64,000 nucleotides of DNA from Ophioceras dolichostomum (taxonomy: Eukaryota > Ascomycota > Sordariomycetes > Magnaporthales > Ophioceraceae), in assembly GCA_003049485.1 (NCBI GenBank), contig PYST01000167.1, positions 1 to 64,000 on the forward strand. The letters are read 5' to 3'. Below the pieces are notes generated by a model. It searched no databases. It saw only the letters and a program-made list of their open reading frames with translations, and had not been told where the DNA came from. Within the stretch, counting starts at the first letter, position 1. Every line of letters begins with the position of its first letter. This document shows, piece after piece, positions 33,037 to 43,205 of the stretch. Position numbers and translations under genes: made by a program.

Positions 33037-33895
33037 TCAGACTTGGTACCAGCTGATGATGTCCGGGTTCTCTGCAGCCATGATCGCATCCAAATCATCG
33101 AGAAAGGCCTTGAGTTGCGTGTTCAACGAGGCCTTCTCAGGCATATACTCCTTGTCGATCGAAGAGAACTGGACGGACTCGACAGAAGCCTGTAGGACGA
33201 GCCAGGACGCCATGACAAAGCCGTGTGTGTACCACGCCGCCTCTTCGCCTTGCTCCCAAGGTGAAGTCCCTGCCCAACAAAGTGATCCTTGTACACCTCC
33301 CTCCATTGGAAGAAGTAGGCGCAAGTTGCGGATGCCTAGCTTCGAAATCATCGTCGTCTATCATCGGGGCTTCTCCGGGCGACTGGGCGAACTTGGGATT
33401 CCTCCAGACAAACGACGTGTTCCAGTCTGGAAATGTTCGGTAGTGGTACGGCCCGGGACCTTGACTCTCGCCTGCCGTGGCTGTTGTCATGGGCGTCGAT
33501 TCGGGCGCCGGGCGCAACTTAAGCTCGTAAGAGCCCGAGCCATCTTGTCGAGAGGACTGCACCAGCGAGAGGCCATAGAAAGTCCGTAGGACTTCCGTCT
33601 GCGACGGTTGGCGGGAGGCGTTGGCCCGGACTGAGGACAGCAGACGCAACGCGTTCTTGAGGAGTGGGGAGAACCCCAGACGAGGCTGTGCTCGCGGATC
33701 GGCCAGAGCCTCATGGGCGATCTCGTCTGGCCAATGAGCAGCAAAGGCGCGCAGACTTGTGGGTGCTGCAAACGTACTTGTAAACCGTCGCGAGCTATAT
33801 ATGACCTGGTGGGTGGAGCGTGATGTTTTAGACGAGGTCAAGACAATGATGGTGGCATGGATGCGGCGGGGGATTTTACTCCGACCGGTGCACAC
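33037..33895 (-). pseudogene. Unknown fungal protein gene with two one-base frame breaks and no clear start
   Basis: Three overlapping minus-strand frames each carry a protein-like part of one gene. Frame A (33895 to about 33319) has ALADPRAQPRLGFSPLLKNA and ends near EARHPQLAP. Frame C continues with YFFQWREVYKDHFVGQG. Frame B finishes with TSPWEQGEEAAWYTHGFVMA and a helical end DDLDAIMAAENPDIISWYQV. The first switch falls at a short C run (GG on the plus strand at 33318-33319) and the second at a G run (CCC on the plus strand, 33268-33270). Each is explained by one missing base. No in-frame ATG opens frame A, so an upstream exon is missing or unseen; an acceptor-like TTTGCAG ends at 33766. 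I could not find standard introns that repair the frame. I do not recognise the family. It may be a young pseudogene or a gene with sequencing errors. Confidence 0.5.
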
Positions 33896-34909
33896 GTTTT
33901 CACCTCCAGTGACTCAGCCAGCAATACAATAGTCACTTTGATATTTTTCACTCGTCGTCAGGGTGAGCTCGGCGAATTACGAGGCAATGATGGCGACTCC
34001 TGGCATTAGTGATGATGAAGTTCCCACCTGAGTGGCAGAGTATTCGAAGGAGGGAGGGAAGGAAGGAGGTACAGGTTCCTTCTGTACGTTGGTACCGGGT
34101 CTTGTTTCTTTCATTTGCAAGGTCGGCTTGTAAGAGAATACCTACTGGGAAGAGCGAATTCCATTGCAACAATTCAAAGCAAAAAAGGTAAGATAATATG
34201 CTAACTTAGAGATGGTAGTCCCACGGTCCACGCGCGAGCGCCAAGGCATCGCGGGGTAGTTCATATGAGACATTCACAAGCCTGAAGGAGCCGGCCATAT
34301 GCATGCTATCAGGCGCAGGCTTCAATACCTGCACTCTCGTATTAGATCTCGTCCAGCAAGATGGCCGAGGTAGCAATCTATCCCGGCGTCCACCCGTCCC
34401 TGAGCCATGACCGAGCGGGTCGTCGACGGCTCCTGAGATGAGTCGATGTGATGACATCATCAGGGCCCCTCAGCGATTCCGAGAACGCTGTCATCTCGGA
34501 CTAGGTACGCTGTGCCAGTGGAGGATGTAAGCTGTATGTTACTCACCGCAGGAAGGAGGACGCAAGAGAAGAGCATGGAGGGAACAAGACTAAAGAAAGC
34601 CCAAGTGTCTTTTTCACAATATCAGGCCAGTGACCATGTGGGTAACAGAACGTCACGTTCAGCGGGAAGCACGTTTTCGCCGTTTCAACCAATCGTCTGG
34701 CACGAATAAGCAACCACCTCGGTTTTTTCCCATTACCCGCCAGGAACTAAACGACGAGGGAGTGAGGAGATATTTAACGAACCCAATTCCCGACACTACC
34801 TTACACCATAATCATTTTTCTTTAATAGTCAAATTCCTTGCCATTTACCGTACTTTGCATTTACGTCCAACCTGCGCTTGCTCGGTCTCATTGGATCAGC
34901 AACTTCACA
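33896..34909. other. Intergenic region upstream of acireductone dioxygenase
   Basis: About 1 kb between the disrupted gene (-) and the acireductone dioxygenase gene (+). It may hold an unseen first exon of the disrupted gene. AT-rich near 34790-34860, just upstream of the dioxygenase start. No convincing ORF was seen. Confidence 0.35.
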
Positions 34910-35643
34910 ATGAAGGCTTACATTTACGATGATCTTCCCGTAAGTATACCCACAGGAAGCGACAGCCATACCGTAGCATCCTATTAACGCAAAGGCATCC
35001 ATTCTCCGCCATGCCGCGACCAGGGCGACCAGCGCCTCCCGCACGACTCAGGCGAGGCCGTCGGCGAGGACCAGCTGAAGGCCCTCGGCGTGCTGTACTA
35101 CCAGGTCCCGGACGTGGCCGGGGTGAACCAGATCGCCACGGAGCGGGGCTACCGGAACCGGGACGAGATCACGGTGTCGCCCGAGAAGATGGGCGCCGTG
35201 TACGAGGACAAGGTGCGGTCCTTCTTCGCCGAGCACTTGCACGAGGACGAGGAGATCCGCTATATCCGCGACGGCCACGGCTACTTCGACGTGCGCGACA
35301 GGGACGAGCGCTGGGTGCGCATCCTCGTCGAGCGCCACGACCTGCTCATCCTGCCAGCGGGTATCTATCACCGCTTCACGACCGATGAGAGCAACGTGAG
35401 TTTCATTCAGTCTTTGTTCCTATCCTACCTATCTTATGCAAGGTGGGAAGGTGGGAAGGAGGGGGGTCGGAAACGAGATGATAGACGAACCGACTGACCT
35501 ACCGACCTCCTACTTACCTACTCTAGCACATCCAAGCTATGCGCCTGTTCAAGGATGAGCCCAAGTGGACCCCCCTGAACCGCGCTCCAGAGCTGGATGC
35601 GAACGAGCATAGGAGGCACTACGTCACCGAGTTCTTGCAATAG
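34910..35643 (+). CDS. ADI1: Acireductone dioxygenase (methionine salvage)
   Basis: Three exons, 34910..34939, 35024..35395 and 35527..35643; 172 aa, the usual family length. Introns of 84 and 131 bp with GTAAGT/GTGAGT donors. The first exon gives [10 protein letters not shown], joined to [13 protein letters not shown]. Metal ligands of the cupin fold are visible: His81, His83 and Glu87 in [12 protein letters not shown], and His126 in LPAGIYHRF. The enzyme oxidises acireductone with O2, giving 2-keto-4-methylthiobutyrate and formate with iron bound; with nickel an off-pathway reaction gives CO. It acts in the cytosol, recycling methylthioadenosine to methionine. All key residues are intact. 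No other methionine-salvage gene is in the window. Confidence 0.95.
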
Positions 35644-35882
35644 TGAGAAGAACGGCCGGCCGGGAGGGGGGCATTGGGATGCAAGGGGCAGTATAGCGGG
35701 ATCATCATCATAATGCGCTGCGACCAATCCAAACCAGAGTGTTTGCTCAGTAGAATCACCATTTTGACTCTTGCAAGAAGGACGATCTATGTGTGCACCT
35801 ATTTATTCCATCCTCCCCTCTTCCTTTCCCCCCATAAACCCCAGGCGCCATCTAGATATCCATCCCCCCATGTCATCTCACT

Positions 35883-36674
35883 TCACTTCACCCTCGACTC
35901 CTCCCCCATAACCAACCCGTAGTACCTATCGCCGCCCAGCTCGGCCGCCCCCTTCCCCGCCCAGGGGATCGCGCTCTCGACGTTGAGCTGCGCCGCGGGC
36001 CTCATCCAGGAGTTCTCGAGCCACTCCCTGTCCGTCGTGGCGAGCACCAGGTCCAGCAAATCCGTCCACCCCTCCTCGGGCATCGCGAACCCCCACTCCG
36101 GCTGCAGCGTGAACAGGTAGCCGATCGATGTCCCGCAACGCCCGCAGAACGACCGCGACGCCGCCCGCCCGCACCCGGCCGACAGGTAGTAGCGCAGCCA
36201 GGTGCCCTCCCCGCCGCCGCCGGCCCCGCCGGGGCTGAGGACGTCGGTGGCAGGGACGAAGGGCGGCCTGATGCTACTGCTACCACTGCTTTTACTCTTG
36301 TCGGCGGCGGCGGCGGCGTTGTTGCTCTCCTCGTCTTTGCTGCTAGTAGTGGTGACGGTCGCATGCAGACGACCTGCGCCCTGGCGGGCCGCGTCGGCGA
36401 CTTCTCCTGGGGTTGCGCGCATTGCCGAGATGGTCACGTCGTGGGCGGGCGCGCTGATGTAGGTGGCGGGCAGCGCGCCTATAGCCCCACGGCAGAAGCC
36501 GCAGTGGCAGAGCACGGTGGACGGCATCAGCTTCGGGGCGACGGCGGCGGCCTCTCCTGGCGCCTGGAACGGGTGGGGAGGCCGCTTTGCCAGCTCCGGG
36601 ACGTCGAGGCGCCACCGGATCGCGCCGCAGTCGCAGCCGCCGGTGATAGTAAAGGCGTGTTCTGGGTAGGACAT
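35883..36674 (-). CDS. GFA/CENP-V domain zinc protein
   Basis: Single exon, 263 aa, starting MSYPEHAFTITGGCDCGAIR. The zinc-binding pattern of the glutathione-dependent formaldehyde-activating (GFA) fold is clear: GGCDCGAIRWRL (CXC) at residues 13-24, STVLCHCGFCRGAIGALPAT near 53-72, and SFCGRCGTSIGYLF (CXXC) near 182-195. A Ser/Asn/Asp-rich insertion of about 60 residues lies between the second and third blocks. GFA proteins were named for helping formaldehyde react with glutathione, but many fungal members have no proven substrate. The stop faces the acireductone dioxygenase gene across about 240 bp. Confidence 0.85.
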   Translation of the reverse strand: MSYPEHAFTITGGCDCGAIRWRLDVPELAKRPPHPFQAPGEAAAVAPKLMPSTVLCHCGFCRGAIGALPATYISAPAHDVTISAMRATPGEVADAARQGAGRLHATVTTTSSKDEESNNAAAAADKSKSSGSSSIRPPFVPATDVLSPGGAGGGGEGTWLRYYLSAGCGRAASRSFCGRCGTSIGYLFTLQPEWGFAMPEEGWTDLLDLVLATTDREWLENSWMRPAAQLNVESAIPWAGKGAAELGGDRYYGLVMGEESRVK

Positions 36675-37848
36675 GATGGTCCCTTGCTACTGATGTCGGT
36701 GACGGATGTTAATGTTGAGTTCAGAGAAGGGCGAGATTGTTTGCTCACTGCTGGCGTAGTTCTTAGGAAATCCAGTCTTGCTGCTGGGGGGAATCAGGAA
36801 ATGCTGGGGTTTTTATGGATGGCAGTGGTTGTACACTGTCCATAATGGTAAGTGTACGAGGTATTGTATGGAGCAGGTGCATGTGCAGTCCGCTCCCCTT
36901 GGCAGCTCAAGGGCTACCAATAAGGGGCGAGGCTAAGATACCAAGCATAACGCGGGGGGTCCGTTAAGGCTCACGCGTAAGCGGTAGGAGAGCTATTATT
37001 CCTGCTCCGAGCCTGCTCCGAGCAATATTGCACTGTGTCTGGCCATGAATTTCTAAGAAACTAGCGGTTGCTATGCGGCTTACTGTGGTATTTTTTACCT
37101 CACGAAGGAGGTACTATCATAGAAAACATCCTACATCGCAACACATTACACTGCAGACTCTGGCCTACCAGAATGCAGCCTCTTAGAGGTATCGCAGGAA
37201 GGGCCGTTCGGACTTCTCTAGGTGAAATGCAGCCGTGGTTCCGTTGGCATGGCTGATGCCTAGACTGGGCATAACACCATGATACTGCGTAGGTAAGAAT
37301 GCGGAAGTAAGACTGGCTTGGTAGGCGACCTCCTTCCCCGTAAGCGATGGATTCTTAACCTGCAGGAAGATGCATTCACTACCCATTGAGATGCCAAGGA
37401 AGGGGTTGAGAGAATGCAATGGGAAACAAACGCTGACGCGTAGAATCTACAACATTTGGCCGTCTACGGAAAGTGAACCCACCCAATGCCCAAACGCCTT
37501 TCTCCTAGAATCAAATCGCTTCTCATAGACAGTCAGAGGCGCGAGCCATGGACAATCATGTATGTACCTTATGTACATGGGTGGAAACCCTATGAGAGAT
37601 GCTGATGATGAAGAGTTTTTGGCCACCGGGAGATACCACAATACCGAGACGAGCCGCTTCTTGAGCGCCTTGCTCTGCTGTTTCGTGACGGCAAACCCTT
37701 AGTTTTCCCAGTTGTTCCTAGTCCCGCCCTAAAGAATTCCAGAACGCCAAAAGTGAGCCTGTTTACCATGCATTGAGAAAAGGTTAGAAAGACTGAGAGA
37801 AAAAGAAAAAGGAGGTTATAGAAAGGAAGACATAACAGGAGCATCCCA
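36675..37848. other. Intergenic region with no recognised gene
   Basis: This 1.2-kb stretch lies between the GFA gene start (36674) and the derlin stop (37849), both on the minus strand. It contains a two-copy 11-bp tandem repeat (CCTGCTCCGAG, 37001-37022). No protein-like ORF was seen. Confidence 0.4.
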
Positions 37849-38737
37849 TCATAAGGCCCGCATCGGCTCTTCCGCAGCCCGCCCAGCGTCGCCACCAGCA
37901 ACCATGAAGTCGTGAGGGGCATCATTGCCCGAGTCGTCCTCGTCACGAGCCTCGCGGCCCTCGAACAGCCTCCTCCAGAACGCCGGCGGGTCGAGCGGGC
38001 GCGAGCCGCCGTGCAGCGGGGGGTAGACGTCGGCGAAGAAGTACCACACGTGGCCGATAACCACGCCCATGATCTCGTCCTTGGGCACGCTGCCGTGCAG
38101 CACGAGGCTGAACCCCATCAGGACCCAGGGCAGGTAGGGGGCGGTGAAGACCAGCAGGCCCAGGAAGCTGAGGCGCACGTCCGGGTTCCTGCGTGACCAG
38201 ATGTAGACCAGCGTGGAGGACAGCGGGTGGCCCAGGAACGGCATGGACACGAGGGGGGAGATAGCGATCAGGCAAGTCATCGCGTAGAGGAGCAGCCATG
38301 AGAAGTGCGCCGATCTGCCCGACGACTCCTCCAGCAGCCGGCTGTAGCGCTGCATGAAGTAGACGTGGAACATGAGGTCGAGGGATAATGGGCCGAAGTA
38401 TAGGAATGTCGTGAGGAGACGCCAATACTGTTTATAGAGACGGGCCGAGGATTAGCAAAGAACGCAGCAGCAGCACTCACATTGGGTTGTGAGAAGGAGG
38501 GAGGCTAGTGCGTTGGGAACGCGTGCTGCGGTCGGTGGGTGTCTCTCTCACCTGATGGTTGACAAACACCGAGCGGAAGCTGAAGAACAGCTGGAAGGGG
38601 TTGACCATCTTGGTCATGACTAGGACGCTGGTCGCTACCGTAGCGGTCGTCCACCATCTTGTACAGATAGGCATCTCCCAGAACCACTCCTCCAAAGGAA
38701 ACTGGCCGCCGCCGCCCCCTAGAAACTGGTCCGCCAT
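37849..38737 (-). CDS. Derlin (Der1-like, ER-associated degradation)
   Basis: Two exons on the minus strand: 38737..38552 and 38427..37849; 254 aa. The 124-bp intron has donor GTGAGA and acceptor CAG. The start is the first ATG, MADQFLGGGGGQFPLEEWFW. Derlin features are the N-terminal amphipathic EEWFWEMP; several membrane helices (TTATVATSVLVMTKMV, HFSWLLLYAMTCLIAI, LSFLGLLVFTAPYLPWVLMG and SLVLHGSVP onwards); the conserved WR motif in YWRLLTTFLYFGPLSLDLMF, with the intron just before it; and the typical GHVWYFFADVYPPL near the C-terminus. Derlins are rhomboid-like pseudoproteases of the ER membrane that help extract misfolded proteins for proteasomal degradation. The acidic C-tail lacks an obvious SHP box for Cdc48, so it is nearer to Der1 than Dfm1 (inference). 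Confidence 0.9.
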
Positions 38738-39878
38738 GGCGTCGGGGGAGTGGAGCGACAGCGCCGAACGGGCCCCGGTGATGCAGTTGATGAACAGGAA
38801 GGCGTCCAGAGAGCTGCGCAAACTGGATTAGGGTCTGACACTGTCGACGAAGTGTGTGTTGTCGTCCTCAAACGAATGCGCCAGCGAGGTGGTAAGAGAG
38901 CTTGAGATGGAGGAACCAGGAACGAGGAGGGGCGTGGTGTGGTAGGAGGCGAGGACCAACCACTATATCGGATATGTGGGGTTCATGGATCGATCGAGCG
39001 GTTGGACAGTTCGAGACTCGGGAGCGATCAATGTTCGTAACTGTGAATGCTGGAGAGAAATGCGCAAGAGAGAGAGAGTGTGTGTAAGACAAGCTTAGGT
39101 GACCGCAAATCAGAGCATAGGATATTCCGTAAAAAGTCAGGAACAAAAAAAAAAGAGACACTGAGTGACGTTCTTTGATGGCGATGTGGCCACTTGTGAG
39201 CTAATCAATCAGATTCATCATCAGCCCGTCCAAAGCCAGCGACACCGGGACGCTCGCGCCGGCAGGCACGGTTGCTCGAACAGAACGACGAGAAACCCCA
39301 CTTTTTCCTTCCCGAATAATCGAATGGCAGCTGCAAGCTGCCGTTAGTCAGCACGCCAGGTGTCTCTGGCTTCTCCCCAGCCACCCTCAACTGTGGCTGC
39401 AGCTCCATCTCATGTCTGTGCAAACGCCACAACGCGACGCGACAGTGGGGTTGGAAATTCAATTAAGGAATGCTGCCAATAGACGTGATGCGCCGCAGCA
39501 AGGGAGCTGGCGCGTGGGTTCGGTCTCTCTGAATCCAGCCTCCTCAATTTTGCGACGCAAAAGAAACCCCCCCCTCTCCCCCTCCCCCGACCCGGCGCAT
39601 TCTTTTTGTTTTTCTCCCTAGACATTCACGGAGCTTCACCGAGCAAAATATAATTTAATTATTTGTTCTCAAGTCGACGTTCCCTCTACAATAATTGCAA
39701 GCTCCGTTCACTTTCAAGAGCTGCGCGCATTCTCTTAGATCGCCCCTAGTCTCTTCTGCGTGCCCACCAGCTATTCTCCTCTCAAGTGCCTACTGCGTGC
39801 GAAATCTTGTCTCTGCAAAACCAACCAAACACAAGAAGATCAACTTCTTGCGCATTGCGCCCCACCCACCCGGTCGCT
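38738..39878. promoter_or_regulatory. Shared divergent promoter of derlin and CENP-A
   Basis: This 1.1-kb region separates the two start codons and must carry both promoters. A short GA run occurs near 39067-39082 and a C-rich run near 39569-39592. No ORF of protein character was seen. Confidence 0.45.
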
Positions 39879-40778
39879 ATGCCACCCAAGCAAGCAGTCG
39901 CCCAGGCGGCTCCTAGGAGACCGACGGCGGTCCCGACGAGAGGAAAGGGTCCACGGAGGTCAAGTGGTGGCGTGTCCAGGGCTAGCCGTCCGAGTGGTGG
40001 CCGCCCGAGTAGGAACGTGATGCGTAAGTGTTTGCCTCGTTGACCCTCGGATCGGAGGGTGAGAGAGACAGAGAGAGAGAGAGACAGAGAGAGAGTGTGT
40101 GTGTGTGAGAGAGTGAGAGAGTGAGTGAGAGACCAAGGGAGTGAGTGTCAGAGCAAGAAGAACATGTTGAACTGACTGGCTCTTTTTCACTTTGGCGGCT
40201 TGCAGCGGGAGACCCCATACCACAGCGCAGGCCAAGGAGGTACAGGCCAGGGACGGTCGCGCTCCGAGAGATCAGGAAGTACCAGAGCAGCACCGATCTG
40301 CTAATAAGCAAGCTTCCCTTTGCTAGATTGGTACGTTGTCGTGTCTTAACCCTTTCCCCTGCGCTCGGTTTTATTTCTTTGCACCATCGCCCTCCCACTG
40401 ACCAACCTACCTACCCCCCTCCCTCCCCAAAAGGATGGATCGCCACCATCGTAACACTCCCTTCATTCCCCCCTCTGTTCTCATTTGTTTCCCCTCCCTC
40501 CCTCCGCCCACCCGACTAACCAAACACGACGACCACCACCAAAACAGGTCCGCGAAATCACCGTCGACATGGTCCCCCCAGACAGGGAAATGCGGTTCCA
40601 GTCTCAGGCGCTGATGGCGATCCAGGAGGCGGCCGAGGCCTTCCTGGTGCACCTCTTCGAGGACACGAACCTGTGTGCCATCCACGCCAAGCGCGTCACC
40701 ATCATGCAGAAGGACATCCAGCTCGCGAGGAGGATACGAGGCGCGTGGGGGGCTGGCGTGTCGGGCGTGTGGGTTTGA
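39879..40778 (+). CDS. Centromeric histone H3 variant (CENP-A/CenH3)
   Basis: Three exons, 39879..40023, 40206..40330 and 40548..40778; 166 aa. The N-terminal tail (1-48) is Arg/Pro/Ser-rich and lacks the canonical H3 start ARTKQTARKST. The histone core begins at [20 protein letters not shown], very close to H3 alpha-N, and contains [20 protein letters not shown] and [10 protein letters not shown]. Two features mark it as CENP-A rather than H3: loop 1 is lengthened ([18 protein letters not shown] is three residues longer than in H3), and the C-terminus runs on past RRIRG with [12 protein letters not shown] instead of ending ERA. CENP-A replaces H3 in centromeric nucleosomes and recruits the kinetochore. 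Intron 1 holds a GA-rich microsatellite. It is divergent from derlin. Confidence 0.93.
40060..40134 (+). repeat. GA/GT microsatellite in CENP-A intron 1
   Basis: Within intron 1 (40024-40205) runs of GAGAGA and a GTGTGTGTGT stretch make up most of the sequence. This purine-rich low-complexity DNA is non-coding. Confidence 0.8.
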
Positions 40779-43205
40779 TGATGAACGCAGATGAGATGAG
40801 TTGAGTTGAGCGGTTGGGCGAAGCTAGCTACCTAGGTACCTACCTCGGTAGGCACCAGCTAGCTGATCGGATGGAGCACTGAAGAAGAGGAGTGGGGATG
40901 GGAGGGGAAAATAAAATAATGAGTGAGGAGATGAGATCGGGCGGGAGGAGTAAGGGGAGCGCGAGATGGCGGACCGACGGACAGATGAAAGAGAACCTTT
41001 CGCCTTGGCGGGTGCGTCCCGCATCACAGTGCCTGCTGCGATTCAGCGCCGGAACAGATACCCAACCGCATTTCGTCCGTCCGCCGTCCCGGAAGTCACC
41101 GCATACCGTGCGCGGCGGGACCTTTTTTTTGGCATTTCCCTTCTGCTATATGGTTTTAGATCCTGGCCTTTCTTCTTGTATGCTTGAGAGGCTTGCTTGT
41201 TTTATTACTTCCCTTATCCTTTTCTCAGAGAGATCCTCTTATTTCTCCGACTGGACGGACGGGGGGATGGATAGGCGATTTGGACTGGCTTGATGGCATG
41301 GACGGCGGGGGAGGGGAGGATGGATGGATTGATGGATAGATTTGCCCAATGGCGTCTAGGGCGTTGCAGGATATAGCCATTTCCATGCTGCTTTGTTGCT
41401 TTTTTTGGAGTTGGGGCGGCGGGGCTTAATATTGCTGTTACTTGTTTGATCATCTACCACTTAATTGTTTGCCTCTCGAGGCTCCCCGAAAGCTCTTCGA
41501 TCTGCTTTGGACATTGCGCGGTGCGGAGGTATCTGTGGGGGTTGTGTTCTTCGCGTGAGTTGATTCGATGAGAGGCGTGTAAGTCGGGAACGGGGGCCGA
41601 GATATCCGGTGTGTGGAATTCCAGCGAGCATTTATTTGCCTTCTCACCGGCACACATAGCAATTTTGGGGGTGTTTGAGCATGGCCGAGATGCATTAGTT
41701 CATTCAGATAGGAAGCAATGGAACGCAATGTTACGATACCAACCGACCGAACTCATTCAGCGTCGTGACCGGGACGCAAGCGAGCGAGGACTGAGACATC
41801 GCACGTGACAAGAAGCTGAACTCGGACCTCCGTGTCAACGTCATGGCTTGGCCTGACTTCATGCCTTTCTACCTCACTTGTGCATTTTACACTCAATCAT
41901 TACAAAAGCAAGCAGCTAGGCCCTGAAGGTGAGGTTTGTTTGTTCAAGAATCGTGTTCTTTGAATTGATCAGAATTAGAGGCAAGAAAGAAGCCCGTCCA
42001 TCTGTCGAAATTCCGATCCATCCAAGTCGGTCGAGGAAGTCGATCAATTTCCCCCCGATCCTCAAACCACTCACTTTCGTCTCTCTGTCCGAGGATCTCT
42101 CGTATTGGGGTTTCTTTTCCTCTCAACGACCGACAGCAACAGTCCCGTACCGACTGTGTTTGGTAAGTCCACATCCTAGGGAACAAAAGCCTTGCCATCT
42201 CCCACGACCGCCCTCCTCTGTGTGACCAATACATCCTCCTCTTCCTGTCCCCCTTCTTCCCGTTCGTTTCTTCCAGTCTAGTGTGTGTTTGGTGGCAGTA
42301 GTAGATACAACAAGTGTTGCGGGTTTGTATGTTTGACTCGGTCCTTCCAGCAGGATCACGTCCAACAAAAACACCGCGTTTTGTTCTGTTTCTTTTTGCC
42401 CCTTCGCAAACCGAAAAAACAAGAAATCCAAGAAAATCATACCATCATTTCTCTCATCTCTTTCACATCCTCTCTTTCCCTAGAGTAGGTGGTAGGTAGG
42501 TATTACGCCCATGTTTGAACAGACAAAGGAAAACAACGAAATAGTAGAACAAGAAAAAAAGAGATAATGACAGAAGAAGAGCCAAGTAGCCGCTTCCCAT
42601 AAGAGGAGGCTTTGTTAGGATCTAGGCAAAAAACGCCCTTCACCCGTTTCCTTTCCTTTCCTTTCCCTTTCCCTTTCTTTTTCCCGAATTTTTTTTGTGC
42701 CACTTGATGGTTGGTGCTCGCTGACCAATGCTCCTCAGGCAAGAAAACAAGCCCATAATGCCGACAAAAGAAAAAGAAAACTGCTATAAAACTCAACTGA
42801 TAAGACGAGGAGGATAAGGGGTGGGGAAAACAAGAAGGCATTGCGCGCTGATTTAAAAGCACTGTCCGACTTGCCATCTATACGGCTGGTTGGTAGTGGA
42901 ACAACAAGGTGGTGATGGTGGTGATGGTGGCAAAGAGCAACAACAAGGCATAACACCGACAAGGGACGAGGGAAAAAAGGAAGTGGGAGCGGCCCGCAAG
43001 CTCTCTAATCCAACACCGAAGAGATACGAAAAAAATAAGAAAAAAGGCTGATTGGATTCGCAAGCGCGTGTCCAAACGGGCCGGAGAAGAAGAAGTGACA
43101 AATATGAGAACAGAGCGTGTCCCGTCAAAGTGATAGGGAGGAACTAGGGGTTCGGTAAAGACCGTCGTTTTTGGTTGTTTGTTTGTTTGTCTCTGTTTTT
43201 GTCGC
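40779..43205. other. Convergent intergenic region, 2.4 kb, no gene seen
   Basis: Lies between the stops of CENP-A (+) and the CRIB-like gene (-). The ORFs here (for example 41929-42225) do not look like proteins. A CCTAGGTACCTACC motif lies at 40831-40845. Tracts of CTTTCC are found at 42640-42680. A non-coding RNA cannot be excluded. Confidence 0.4.

Noticed and set aside
33340..33415. A 74-bp intron (GTCTGG...CTAG) to repair the first frame break of the disrupted gene
   Set aside because: The donor is poor, it would delete good coding-like sequence, and it leaves the second frame break unexplained. A single missing base fits better.
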